In this document: positions 34,033 through 44,805 of the stretch, piece by piece
Position numbering within the stretch: the first letter of the stretch is position 1
How the letters are laid out: the number at the start of each line of letters is the position of its first letter
Origin: Ascaphus truei
Lineage: Eukaryota > Chordata > Amphibia > Anura > Ascaphidae
DNA length: 64,000 bases
Direction: 5' to 3'
Assembly: GCA_036426205.1 (NCBI GenBank)
Contig: WSYH01000842.1
Span: forward strand, 95,161-159,160
Translations under genes and position numbers: made by a program
Notes under the pieces: model-generated
What the model was told of the DNA's origin: nothing
The model's database searches: none
What the model saw: the letters and a program-made list of their open reading frames with translations, nothing else

Positions 34033-35540
34033 CTTGGGACTGCGAGAATACACGTCCCGTGGGTGGGACTTGGCGAGAATACACGTCCCGGGGGGTGGGG
34101 ACTGCGGCCTACACGTCCCGGTGGGTGGGACTGCGAGAACGTGTCGAATACACGTCCCGGTGGGTGGGACTGCGAGATAACAGTACCGGGGGTGTGAGAC
34201 TGCGAGATACAACGTCCCGGTGTGTGGGACTGCGAGGAATACACGCCCCGGTCTCTGTTTCTGCTATATAAGTTGTGAGGGTGTTACGTGTGACGTGTTG
34301 CATGTGATGTGTCTCGGGCCAGCAGATAATGTGTCTGAGACTTCCGTTGCTGGGGCTTTGTTCTCTGCTATGATGTTGTGCGTGTGACGTGTGACGTGTT
34401 GGTGTGATGTGGTTCGAGGCTCGGGCCAAGATAATGGTTCTGACTCTCCGTTGCTGGGCTTTGTTCTCTGCTATAGATGTTGTGGTTTGACGTGTGACGT
34501 GTGAGTGTGGAGTGTGATGTGTTGCAATGTGACGGTTTCGTGTGACGTGTTGTGTTGAGTGATGTTCGGGCCAGCAGATCATGTGTTCTGACTCTCCCGT
34601 TGCGTGGCTTTGTTCTCGCATAGATGTTGTTGCGTGTTGCGTTGTGACGTGTCGATTGCGTGTGACGTCTTGCATGTGATGTGTCTCGGGCCAGCAGATC
34701 ATGTGTTCTGACTCTCCGTTGCTGGGCTTTGTTCTCTGCTATAGATGTTGTTGCGTGTGGACGTGTTGCGTGTGACGTGTTGCATGGATGGGTCTCGGGC
34801 CAGCAGATCATGTGTTCTGACTCTCCGTTGCTGGGCTTTGTTCTCTGCTATAGATGTTGTTGCGTGTGACGTGTAACGTGTTGCGTGTGACGTGTTGCAT
34901 GTGATGTGTCTCGGGCCAGCAGATAATGTGTTCTGACTCTCCGTTGCTGGGCTTTGTTCTCTGCTATAGATATTGTTGGTGTTGCGTGTGACGTGTTGGT
35001 TGTGACGTCTCTGCATGTGATGTGTCTCGGGCCAGCAGATCATGTGTTCTGAATCTCCGTTGCTGGGCTTTATTCTCTGCTATAGATGTTGTTGCGTGTG
35101 ACGTGTGACGTGTGCGTGTGAGTGTTGCATGTGATGGTGTCTGGGCCAGAGATCATGTTGTTGACTCTCCGTTGGCTGGGCTTTGTTCTCTGCTATAGAT
35201 GTTGTTGCGTGTGTGACGTGTGACGTGTTGCGTGTGACGTGTTGCGTTGTGTGAGGGTTGCGTGTGATGTGTACGGGCCAGCAGATCATGGTTCTGACTC
35301 CGTTGCTGGGCTTTGTTCTATGCTATAGATGTGTTGCGGTGACAGTGTTGCGTTGTGAGTGTTGGTGTGACGTGTTGGTGTGATGTGTCTCGGGCAGCAG
35401 ATCATGTGTTCTGACTCGTTGCGGGCTTGTTTCTGCTATAGATGTTGTTGCGTGTGACGTGTGACGTGTTGCGTTGTGACGTGTTGGGTTGATGTGTCTC
35501 GGGCCAGCAGATCATGTGGTTGACTCCGTTGCTGGGCTTT
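34033..35540 (+). repeat. Second copy of the 30-bp and composite minisatellites
   Basis: About seven noisy units of the 30-bp minisatellite (34033-34250), then about eleven composite units (34262-35540) containing CTCGGGCCAGCAGATCATGT and GGGCTTTGTTCTCTGCTATA. It matches 13975-14970 but is longer and has many single-base errors. It runs straight into the FLKQMY exon at 35552. Confidence 0.9.
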
Positions 35541-35551
35541 GTTCTTGGCAG

Positions 35552-35666
35552 TTCCTGAAACAGATGTACGTCCTCCTCCTGGGCCTGGACGTCCTGGGAA
35601 ACCCCTTCGGCTGATCAGAGAGGCTGTCTGGAGGGGGTGGAGGCTTTCTTCTATGAACCCTTCCAG
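35552..35666 (+). pseudogene. Block C copy of the [16 protein letters not shown] exon, frameshifted
   Basis: 115 bases against 114: one C is lost after TTCGG, one base is gained in AGAGAGGCTG and one in CTGGAGGGGG. TTGGCAG acceptor and GTAAAC donor are kept. The errors look like sequencing indels rather than decay because neighbouring block C exons are perfect. Confidence 0.88.
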
Positions 35667-35999
35667 GTAAACGCAAAGCCCGACATGCAGAGCTTGGTGT
35701 GAGTGTGACGCCCTCCCTGCAGAGACGGGTAACTTGGGACTTCTCGGAGGGGCGGGTGGGTGTTACGTTCTCTTATTGTGAGTTAGAGGTTATCTGTGCA
35801 GCTGAAGCACTGAGCAACCGCTCTAGGACAATTGGCCGCGGCTGTTTTGCCGCAGCACCAAGTCATCACCGCCATCAACTCGGCTCGGGACATCTCGCTG
35901 CCGATCATTTCACCGCCAAGGTATGCCCTTAACCTTACCCTAAACCCCATCCTAACCCCTAATTCTAACGCTACCTTTACCCTAAATAAAAACATTACC

Positions 36000-36410
36000 T
36001 AAAAATCGCCTTGGCCTAAAAAAAACGCCCTTACCCTGAAAAACGCCCCTACCCTGAAAAAACACCCTTACCCTAAAAAAACGCCCTTACCCTGAAAAAA
36101 CCCCTTACCTGAAAAAATGCCCTTACGCTGAAAAAAACACCTTACCTAGAAAAAAAACACCCTTACCGAACAACAAACACCCTACCCTGAAAAAACGCCC
36201 TTACCCTGAAAAAAACCCTTACCCTGAAAAAAACACCCTTACCCTGAAAAAACACCCTTACCCTGAAAAAACGCCCACCTGAAAAAACGCCCTTACCCTG
36301 AAAAAAACGCCCTTACCCTAAAAAAAACGCCCTTACCCTGAAAAAACGCCCTTACCCTGAAAAAACGCCCTTACCCTTAAAAAATACCCTTACCCTGAAA
36401 ATACACCCTT
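36000..36410 (+). repeat. 17-bp minisatellite (CGCCCTTACCCTGAAAAAA), block C copy
   Basis: About 23 units with variable A-run length. The same telomere-like lead-in is at 35925-35985. Confidence 0.9.
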
Positions 36411-37069
36411 ACAATAAACCCCAATCTGTGGCTGCACAGACGGTCTTACACTTTACAACTACTCAGAGGTTTATCCTTGGAGATCGTATTAATCACATCG
36501 ATCCACGCTATTATACCACCGGTTATATACATGACAGACATTCAAGTATCTCACACACCTGCCTGGATACCCTGCTGTAATTCCCTGAGTGAAAGGTTAT
36601 CTGAGGTCATATCAGCCACTGTGATGGTGTAGAAACCCCATTACTTTAATTAATATATACACTTGGAAGGATTCAGATCAGCCCCTGATCCATCATATTC
36701 TACTTATGGTTAACTGTGTATACTAAATATACATAAATAGGTACACCAGAACCATACCAGAAACTGTAAATCAAACCGTTTTACCTATACTCTAATTGGT
36801 TTATAAGTACGTCCGCTGATAGATTTACAGCACACTTTATCTTGTATACAAGTTAGAGAATTCCCTGCACGTCTTCCCGGAACAGATCCCCTACAAGGAC
36901 TGCCATTCAGTGGCGTCTTAGCAATGCTCTATGACCCACTAATGATCTCAGGATCCTGAGCCAATACGGTATAATCAGTCATTGATCCAGCATACCTTCA
37001 GCTCGTCATTTTAACACCCATTATTGTAACCTAGTTTGTGCATAATAAAGATTGTATTTAAATACTACA

Positions 37070-37690
37070 CTTCCCGACCAGCCAGGGTGAGGCTCGAGTG
37101 CTGCACCTCCCGCCAGAGGGTGAGCTCGAGTGCTGCCCCGTCGCCAGAGGGTGAGCTCGAGTTGCATGCACTTCCCGCCAGAGGGTGAGCTCGAGTGCTG
37201 CACTTCCCGCCAGAGGGTGAGCTCGAGAGTGCCTGCACTTCCCCACCGAGGGTGAGTCGAGTGCTGCCACTTCCCGCCAGAGGGTTGAGATCAGATGTGT
37301 GCACTTCCCGCCAGAGGGTGAGCTCGAGTGCTGCACTTCCCGCCAGAGGGGAGCTCGAGTGCTGCACTTCCGCCCAGAGGTGAGCTAGAGTTGCACTTCC
37401 CGCCAGAGGGTGAGCTCGAGTGCTGCACTTCCCGCCAGAGGGTGAGCTCGAGTGCTGCACCTTCCCGCCAGAGGGTGAGCTCGAGTGACTGGAACTTCAC
37501 ACAGAGGGTGAGCTCGAGTGCTGCCACTTCCCGCCAGAGGGCTGNNNNNNNNNNNNNNNNNNNNNNNNNNNNGTGAGCTCGAGTGCTGCACTTCCCGCCA
37601 GAGGGTGAGCTCGAGTGCTACACTTCCCGCCAGAGGGTGAGCTCGAGTGCTGCACTTCCCGCAAGAGGGTGAGCTCGAGTGCTACACTTG
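37070..37690 (+). repeat. 31-bp minisatellite (AGGGTGAGCTCGAGTGCTGC), block C copy
   Basis: About 19 units, broken by 28 N at 37545-37572. It ends, as in block B, with GCAAGAGGG units and CTACACTTGGGTTACTTCTC. Confidence 0.92.
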
Positions 37691-37854
37691 GGTTACTTCT
37701 CCTCCATTATTACCTCCATTATTGCCCAAGGGCACCGCTCACAATTACTACCGTGGCAGTAGCCGGGGCTCTCTTGTTGTGCTCCGGCATTATTTGGCGG
37801 TCGGTAACGTTTCGTATTGCAGCAAATGGATGACGGGCGTCTCTTTTCTCCCAG

Positions 37855-37930
37855 GGGGCCGTGCAGGGGCCGGAGGAGTTTGCTGAGGGCTTCGTCATTG
37901 GAGTGAAGAGTCTCCTGGGCCACACCGTGG
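37855..37930 (+). CDS. VPS13C: VPS13C exon: [20 protein letters not shown]
   Basis: A TCTCCCAG acceptor and GTAAGC donor bound 76 bases from phase 0 to phase 1. The product is [20 protein letters not shown] then LGHTVG. It is part of the ATG2-C-like C-terminal region, whose amphipathic helices contact membranes. The A and B copies of this exon are both broken. Confidence 0.93.
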
Positions 37931-38692
37931 GTAAGCGGCGGCTGTTTGCGCAGCGACGTAGTGGGGCGGCTCAGGCAACCCTAGCGTGTGGATGGGCGTC
38001 CACACGGCTCGTAGGGTCTGGATGGGTGGGACGCCACCTTGGGGTATGATGTAACCCAGGGGTGCGCAAACTGGGGGGGCAAGATCCTTCAGGGGGGCGC
38101 GGGCGATTGCAGAGGCCCCGTGCTCTTCCCCGGGGCATTTAATGACATGCCGGGGGATCGCGAGGCCTCGGTAACGTCCCTTACTGCCACCTTAAGGAGG
38201 GGGCAGGGGTGGGGGAGGAGGCGGCAGGGGGGCGCCGCGGGAAAGTTTAGCACCCGCGACATAACCAACGTAACGGTAAGTGTTACCGGATCGTGGCGGG
38301 TGGGCGCTATTGTGGGGGGGGGGGGGGACGCCTCTTCTGCAAATCCTCACGGACGGCTGCTCTAGTTAACGCAATGCTGTTTGTGGCCAAGAACCGGGAC
38401 CGAACGCTGCGCTGTCGGCCTTTTTGAAGATTCACGTGACGGCAAAGCCGAGCTTGGTGGGGTTCGGCCCAACGTGAGCTTGCACGCCACATGGAAAATG
38501 ACTGCGGCAACGATAATGATCCCATTAGTATAGGGTCCCTTAGCCGTGTTGGTATGGTTAAGGCGCGTTCGTGGGTTTCGGCTCCCGGAATCGGATTGCT
38601 TTTCCATGTCCTGTTGATTATGAGCCCATTTCCCAGCCATCTTGTTCTGGGATGTTGTGCCGGGCCCCTTTGGCAGCGAATGAGTTAACCCA

Positions 38693-39195
38693 GGGGTGGG
38701 CAACTCCAGTCTTCAAGGGCCACCAACAGGCCAGGTTTTTTTTTTTCAACTTTATATTTTATTGAATTTTCAAAAGATACAGACATTTTTGCACAAATTA
38801 TAAAACACTCCAAACGCTCTGTAACTTGTCCATATCTGTCTGAAATGACAAGACGCAAACACCATTCACACATCCAACATGCACAGGGGGGGAAAGACAC
38901 ACTGGGGAAGAGGGGTATGGGGGGCGGGGGGGTCACTGTGGATCTTCAATCCAACGTCATGCTAGAACAGGCCAGGTTTTAAGGATATCCCTGCTTCAGC
39001 ACAGATGGCTCGGTCATTGACGAACTCCAGTCCTCATGGCCCACCAACAAGCCAATTTTTTGGGATATCCCTGCTTCAGCACAGGGGGCTCAATCAAAGA
39101 CTGAGCCACTGATTGAGCCCCCTGTACTGAATCAGGGATAGCCTTAAAACCTGGCCTGTTGGTGGGCCTTGAAGACTGTAGTTGCCCACCCCTGG
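38693..39195. mobile_element. Palindromic MITE-like element split by a retrocopy
   Basis: Left arm CAACTCCAGTCTTCAAGGGC near 38701; inner motifs GATATCCCTGCTTCAGCACA at 38985 and 39064; centre TCAATCAAAGACTGAGCCAC near 39090; right arm TTGGTGGGCCTTGAAGACTG near 39159. The insert at 38740-38965 lies in the left arm. Confidence 0.8.
38740..38965 (-). pseudogene. Processed retrocopy of an unidentified mRNA 3' end
   Basis: On the - strand the insert ends with ATTCAATAAAATATAAAGTT and a run of A, that is an AATAAA signal then a poly(A) tail. It is flanked by AACAGGCCAGGTTTT at 38725-38739 and 38966-38980, a 15-base target-site duplication. No open frame is evident; the rest, with TTTGGAGTGTTTTATAATTT, looks like untranslated sequence. 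It may instead be a SINE, but I see no tRNA- or 5S-like promoter. Source gene unknown. Confidence 0.65.
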
Positions 39196-39312
39196 GTTAA
39201 CCCCTTCCATTCCTCGTGGCCTCCGATTATAAGCACAGCAAGTCCGCTGAGGTTGCGTTGAGAAGCGCCAGTACACAGGTCTCGGGTAACTGTCAGGGTA
39301 CTTTTAATTAAA

Positions 39313-39986
39313 TGGTAGGTGAGGGATATTCTCCCAATAATCGGATCTCAGCTGTCCCAGGGATATGTATATATGATTTAGGATATGAGTCTTTAATCAA
39401 GGTATATAAGAGCAATGATGAGTGCTATGGGAGACTCAAATGAGGCAATATATGCAGAGGTATATTGGTACTAGTAACGCTGTGTGGCTGGCTCAGATCT
39501 CCATATATACCATAAAGGTCCCGAACAAGCCCCCAGCAAAACCAAAAAGTACATACCATATCAGTCAATGATACTGAGATCTCCCTCTTGCAGCACAGCT
39601 CTATCCTTGATGAGTGGGTGCATCACGTCAGACGTAGTAGAAAGAAGGATGGTCCCAAAGGGGCCTTTGGCGGAGCACTACCGAGGAGAAGGAGGGGGCT
39701 GCAACCAGTGATGAATAAAAAAGATTTATTAGGTGGTCAAACAGAGGTACATGGTTACTTTGACGCGTTTCGGGACCTGCGTCCCTTGTCAAAAACGTGG
39801 AATTCGGTATGCGTGTAGACGGGAATTCACTTTTTGACAAGGGACGCAGGTCCCGAAACGCGTCAAAGTAACCATGTACCTCTGTTTGACCACCTAATAA
39901 ATCTTTTTTATTCATCACTGGTTGCAGCCCCCTCCTTCTCCTCGGTAGTGCTCCGCCAAAGGCCCCTTTGGGACCATCCTTCTTTC
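39313..39986. mobile_element. 674-bp element with a hairpin and 14-bp target-site duplication
   Basis: TACTTTTAATTAAA lies at both 39299-39312 and 39987-40000. The right half (about 39640-39985) is an almost perfect palindrome: AAAGAAGGATGGTCCCAAAG through TGACGCGTTTCGGGACCTGC and back. Each arm carries a hammerhead-like motif (TTGACAAGGGACGCAGGTCC then CGAAACGCG on + at 39834-39862, and the mirror at 39763-39791). Copies are at 19935-20570 (A) and 28750-29430 (B). No coding frame. Likely a non-autonomous derivative of a Penelope-like element. Confidence 0.7.
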
Positions 39987-40252
39987 TACTTTTAATTAAA
40001 CAAGTACTATGGGATTGCTGAATTCTGACGTTGCTGCAGCCTGCTACTGGTTCAGCCCAGCAGCTCTTAGCACACTTAGTGAACCGGGCCCCTCTGTAGG
40101 CTCTCCGTGTGACTCACATGGCCACGCTGGCTGAAAAGACGGACGTAAAGGGATTTAGGAAATGATTGCCTCATGTGCTAAGGGTTTAAGGTGTGTTTAT
40201 TGCACGCTGTGTGCATCTCCTAATGATGTCTCCCCTCGGCCTCTCCGTGCAG

Positions 40253-40416
40253 GGGGAGCGGCCGGAGTGGTGTCTCGCATCACCGGATCGGTTGGGAAGG
40301 GCCTCGCTGCCATAACCATGGATAAAGAGTACCAGCAGAAACGGAGAGAGGAGATGGGACGGCAGCCAAAGGACTTCGGAGACAGTCTGGCAAAAGGCGG
40401 GAAGGGATTCTTACGG
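40253..40416 (+). CDS. VPS13C: VPS13C exon: AAGVVSRITGSVGKGLAAIT
   Basis: A CCGTGCAG acceptor and GTAATC donor bound 164 bases from phase 1 to phase 0. The product includes GGAAGVVSRITGSVGKGLAA, then MDKEYQQKRREEMGRQPKDF and GDSLAKGGKGFLR. Glycine-rich helices and the DxEYQxKRREE motif are typical of the VPS13A/C C-terminal region related to ATG2. Confidence 0.95.
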
Positions 40417-40775
40417 GTAATCGGCGGCTCGTTCCTCCTTTACAGCCTGCCTGGAACTTTCCTGAGGCCCTCTGTGGCGTGTTCCTTTTCCTGCATTATT
40501 CAGGACTCCATTCCTTCTTTTAGCTATCCTAACTTAAAGGGGACTATCCCTATCTACCACATAATAAACAGGGGAGCCTGCTCTGTGCTATTACTTTATA
40601 AGTATTACTCATCTACTCTCCCCGAGGCTCCTCTACTCTTGTTCTCCTGGAACCTAACCTTCTCAAAGCTTCTCCCTCACTTATTTACTCTTCCATGATG
40701 TCAGAATCCCAATGGCAACACAGAGATGGGGCCCGGCATATGCTAACCTGCTAGTAACTGTCTAGGAGCGGGGGT

Positions 40776-40882
40776 TACATGAGTATTTGTGTTTTAGTAA
40801 TCCGGTGGGTCCCTCCCCATGTGAGTATTTGTGTTTTAGTAATCCGGTGGGTCCCTCCCCGTGTGAGTATTTGTGTTTTAAT
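40776..40882 (+). repeat. Three tandem 40-bp units
   Basis: GAGTATTTGTGTTTTAGTAA then TCCGGTGGGTCCCTCCCCGT is present three times, the last unit passing into unique sequence. The same run is at 19017-19120 (inverted) and 30218-30310. Confidence 0.8.
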
Positions 40883-41098
40883 AATTTTTTCTCTGATGGA
40901 TTGTAGTATTTAGGTGTATTGTTCTGTACAGTATGTAGCACAGAACAGTCATTCCTATATAGAGGTACAGTACAGTGCAATATGGAAGTACCCGCACCGC
41001 ACATTGTACGGCAAACATTAGGAAAACTGTAACCATGCCCCAAGAGCTTACGATCTAGGAATGAAAGTAAAGAAACCGCACTCCCGTTCTTTTCCCAG

Positions 41099-41144
41099 GG
41101 GGTGGTCGGCGGAGTGACCGGGATCATCACCAAACCGGTGGAAG
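41099..41144 (+). CDS. VPS13C: VPS13C exon: GVVGGVTGIITKPVE
   Basis: A TTTCCCAG acceptor and GTAAGG donor bound 46 bases from phase 0 to phase 1, reading GVVGGVTGIITKPVE plus one base. It is a short exon of the glycine-rich C-terminal helices. Confidence 0.93.
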
Positions 41145-41565
41145 GTAAGGCAGATACGAGCCCCTCTGCAAACCGTTCTATTGACTTGTCGGAAACGAGA
41201 GATTTTTATATATATTCTCACAAAATAAAGCGTTGCCGGCCCCTCTGGCAGGGAAGGGGTTAAGAGGTTGATATCCTACCGGGGATTTATTGGCTGCTTA
41301 AAAGGTTCTTATTTGGCTAATCAACATAACGGGGGGGGGGGGGGGGGGCGGCGGGTGTCTGGACATTGCCAGAACCATCCATTCACCGTACAGAAGGCAG
41401 TGGGAACTGTTTCCACGTGTAAGGGCCCTCGCCGTGACAAAGACTGCGTGGCAGTCGAAACGTTGGATGTTTTGCTGACTAAATTGCCTGATTATCAGGT
41501 CTGTGTGCCGGGATACTTCCTTACTTCTCCGCGTGTAACGGGTCATTTATTCTGGCCTCCTGCAG

Positions 41566-41689
41566 GGGCAAAGAAGGAAGGCGCCGCCGGGTTCTTCAAG
41601 GGTATCGGGAAAGGGCTTGTGGGAGTGGTGGCACGGCCGACGGGCGGCATCATCGATATGGCGAGCAGCACCTTCCAGGGCATCCAGAG
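41566..41689 (+). CDS. VPS13C: VPS13C exon: AKKEGAAGFFKGIGKGLVGV
   Basis: A CTCCTGCAG acceptor and GTAAGC donor bound 124 bases. The product is GAKKEGAAGFFKGIGKGLVG, then RPTGGIIDMASSTFQGIQ, ending two bases into an arginine codon. KPTGGxxDMASSTFxGIQ is a signature of VPS13A/C. Confidence 0.96.
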
Positions 41690-42158
41690 GTAAGCGAGCT
41701 TGATGCTGGCAAGGAAGGGGTTACAAGTAAGAGAAACTTTGTGACCGTGGGGGTTCCTGTGTAGCGCCCTGTGTCTAAATAGACTTCGTCTTTGGGCAGC
41801 GATGGCCTCGAGTCCAGCGAAGGTCTGGTGGATCTCCGTGCCGTAAAGGCTCAGAAGACGCTGCGGTTACACAGGGCGGCCTGAGGTAACGAGGCCTCAT
41901 TCGTTGCTTTGTAGAAATGTTCTAATTTGGAATAAAATGCAGAAACAATGAGATGTCCGTGGCTCAGTTGCCAGCCGCAGAATGAAACCCTTCCCGCATG
42001 ACGACCGAATGTTAGACGGGAACTGCGGCTCTCCAAAAACTCAATGGGGCCTCTCTATCTTGGGCCACCCTGGGGATACCAACACTAGAAGCTAAAGAGT
42101 CCTAGCAGTCCTGCTTCTCCTTACTCACAGACCGTCCGATTATCCTTCTGTCCAACAG

Positions 42159-42273
42159 AGTAGCTGAATCCACAGAAGAGGTTTCGCCCCTGCGCCCGCC
42201 GCGGCTGATTCACGAGGACGGCATTATCCGACCCTACAATCTAAGCGAAGCCCAGGGCTTCAGTTTGTTTGAG
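42159..42273 (+). CDS. VPS13C: VPS13C exon: AESTEEVSPLRPPRLIHEDG
   Basis: A CCAACAG acceptor and GTAAGT donor bound 115 bases that complete the arginine codon from 41689 and end in phase 0. The product is RVAESTEEVSPLRPPRLIHE then DGIIRPYNLSEAQGFSLFE. LRPPR and DGxIRPY mark the hinge just before the C-terminal PH-like domain. No PH-like exon follows in recognisable form. Confidence 0.95.
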
Positions 42274-42671
42274 GTAAGTGCTCACTGAACTCGTCTGCGG
42301 GGCAAACTTTTATCCTAGTGACATCTGGTGGATCCCGGTAATAGTGCGTTGTGTGATATCGGGGCCGGCACCTCATCCTGGTCATCTAAACTCATTCAAC
42401 CGATCATTTCTCAGCAACTGCACCGTGCGTGTTAGGATCCAACAGCGCGGTCTATCCCATTGGTTTGTGGTTCCTGCCATTCATTGTAGATGAAGCCTAG
42501 TTAACTATTAAGTCATTCTGCTAGTTGAATGTAGAGTCACGCTAAATCCTATTGTGGCGAGGGCAGATTCAAGAGGTGATTCGAAAGCAGCTTGGCAGAA
42601 CAAAGGTGGTTATGCTACTGAGAACTCTAAAGAGCACACAATTACCATCTGGAGTTTTATATCCAAGTATG

Positions 42672-42920
42672 GTTTGACCCAGGGGCGGCCAACTCCTGTC
42701 CTCAAGGGCCACCAACAGGTCAGCTTTTCAGGATATCCCTGCTTCAGCACAGGTGGCTCAATCAGTGGCTCAGCCGTTGGCCAACTCCAGTCCTCAAAGG
42801 TCACCAACAAGTCAGGTTGAGGATATCCCTGCTTCAGCACAGGAGGCGCAATCAGATTGAGCCACCTGTGCTGAAGCAGGGATATCCTGAAAAGCTGACC
42901 TGTTGGTGGCCCTTGAGGAA
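42672..42920. mobile_element. Palindromic MITE-like pair, truncated on the right
   Basis: Two left ends (42689, 42781) and one right arm (42895-42918) are present. At GCCCTTGAGGA the sequence switches to a (TCTC)n run, where the A and B copies continue with the second right arm. Confidence 0.75.
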
Positions 42921-43179
42921 TCCTCTCTCTCTCTTCTCCTCTCTCTCTCATACCCTCTCGATATCTCTCACGGGGCGCGTGGGGGCAAGTAGGTCTTAAT
43001 AGTCTCCGGGACTCAGGGAAGCCCAATGACCGCAGCGCTACAACTCGCAGACACACCGACACACACACACAAACACACGACAGCACACCACAGCAACACT
43101 ACAATGTTTGTGATGTAAAGAAGTAGTCAATGCTAGACTCTAGATACCTTGTTCCCAGCGAGAGACTCTACACTGCGCC

Positions 43180-43480
43180 CATTTACGCGGGAAGCCATAC
43201 AGCTTGCGCGCCCATACCATGCGACCCATACGCGTGGAAAGCCATTACACTGCGCCCCATACACGCGCAACATACGGCTGGGAAGCCATTTACGCTGGCG
43301 CCCCAACGCTGGGGACCCTACATGGGCCCCATACGCTGGGCCCCATAAAACCGTGGTACGCCATTACATCGGACGCCCACATACACTCTGCCCCATACAC
43401 GCGCCCATACACTGGGCCCCATAGCTGGGCCCCATACGCTGGGCCCCATACGCGTGCGCCCCATACACTGCGCCACAGCA
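43180..43480 (+). repeat. Minisatellite of CCCCATACGCTGGGCCCCAT type
   Basis: Irregular units of 15-21 bases built from CCATAC, GCTGGG/CTGCG and CCCC, about 15 in number. They are less uniform than the other arrays. Confidence 0.75.
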
Positions 43481-44224
43481 GGAAGAAGCGGACAGTGTTT
43501 TGAATTCGCACCAGAACGGGTGTTATCAGTCGAGTGCAATAACGGCGCTGACCTGTAAACTAGAGAGAGTTGCGCACATCCATACTGCGCGTCAACGGCG
43601 TACACTATAAGGGTCGGTCCTGTGCGCGTGAGGCCCTACTCTGCTGACCTGGCCAAGTTCAAATGGTTGATTCCCTCTCTGAACAGGATCATGGACTCTT
43701 CCAAAAAAAGACAAGCCCCCATCAGGAGGAGGCACACAAAAGGTATCGCTCTCCTAGAACCGGGCACCGCTCGGTCAGTCTAATGCCTGCGCTTTGCAGG
43801 CGGAGGCCTTTGAGATGAGCCGCACGGAGCTGACCCCTCTCTCGTGCAGCGGGGGTTCACGTAGATGTGGGTGCAGTGTTCCGACCCTCAGTTAATGTCA
43901 CATTAGGACTTAGTCACAGGGACGCCTGGGTCTGTGCGAGTAGGAGCTATAAAAGCATTATATCAGCACTCCCTGCCGGCCCTCGCCTGGGCCCAGGGGT
44001 TTTCTCTGCAATGCGAGGGTCTCTGATCCTGAGTCTTTAAGTCCACGGGGACCCACAGTATGCACCCGACAGCCTGATAGTCTGATATTTCCTGTTTACC
44101 CAATTACAGAATATAAAGGGGGTCGGGGTCTTGGTTTTATTCCCGTTACAGCATTCCATGCTGATCTTTAAATGAGCATTAAGTGTTATGTGAAAATGGA
44201 TTGCTGACTATCTCTGTATTTTGT

Positions 44225-44805
44225 GTGCGTTCTGTGATTGTGTAGGGGGGGAGGACGAGGAGAGCTGGGGGAGGCTGGCATTTCCCTCTGTGATTGTGTA
44301 AGGGGCGAGACATGGAGAGCTGGGGGAGGCTGGCATCACTGTGATTGTGGTTAAGGGGGGAGGACCAGGAGAGTCTGGGGGAGGCTGGCATTCCCTCTGT
44401 GATTGTGTAAGGGAGGGAAGCACAGGAGCTGGGGGAGGCTGGCATCCCTCTGTGATTGTGTTAAGGGAGGGAGGCACAGGAGAGGGGTGGGGGGAGCTTG
44501 CATTCCCTCTGTGATTGTTAAGAGGAGGAAGCACAGGAGAGCTGGGGCTGGCTGGCGAATTCACTCTGTGATTGTGTAAGGGAGGAGGCAGGCACAGGAG
44601 AGCTGGGGAGAGGGGCTGGCATTCCCTCTGTGATTGTGTAAGGGAGGGATGCACAGGATGAGCTGGGGGAGGCTGGCATACCTTCTGTGATTGTGTTAAG
44701 GGGGCGGAGGCACAGGAAGCTGGGGGGGAGGCTGGCATTCCTCTGTGATGGTGTAAGGGAGGGAAGTCACGAGGAGAGCTGGGGGAGGCTTGGAATACGT
44801 TCTGG
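44225..44805 (+). repeat. Minisatellite, about 55-bp unit (CTCTGTGATTGTGTAAGGGA...)
   Basis: About ten units of CTCTGTGATTGTGTAAGGGA then GGGAGGCACAGGAGAGCTGG and GGGAGGCTGGCATTC. A single further unit is at 46727-46795, on the other side of a 1.9 kb segment. Confidence 0.88.

Larger units (their letters stand above)
42921..44805. other. Segment present only in block C
   Basis: This segment is absent from the matching place in blocks A and B (16880-16885 and 32450). It contains CT- and CA-rich microsatellites (42921-43085), two minisatellites and about 740 bases (43485-44220) in which I recognise no VPS13 exon. It may be real intron that A and B skipped, or a wrong join. Confidence 0.6.

Noticed and set aside
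14624..35289. His/Thr-rich frames across the composite minisatellite
   Set aside because: Repeat translation only; the strand and frame vary with each indel.
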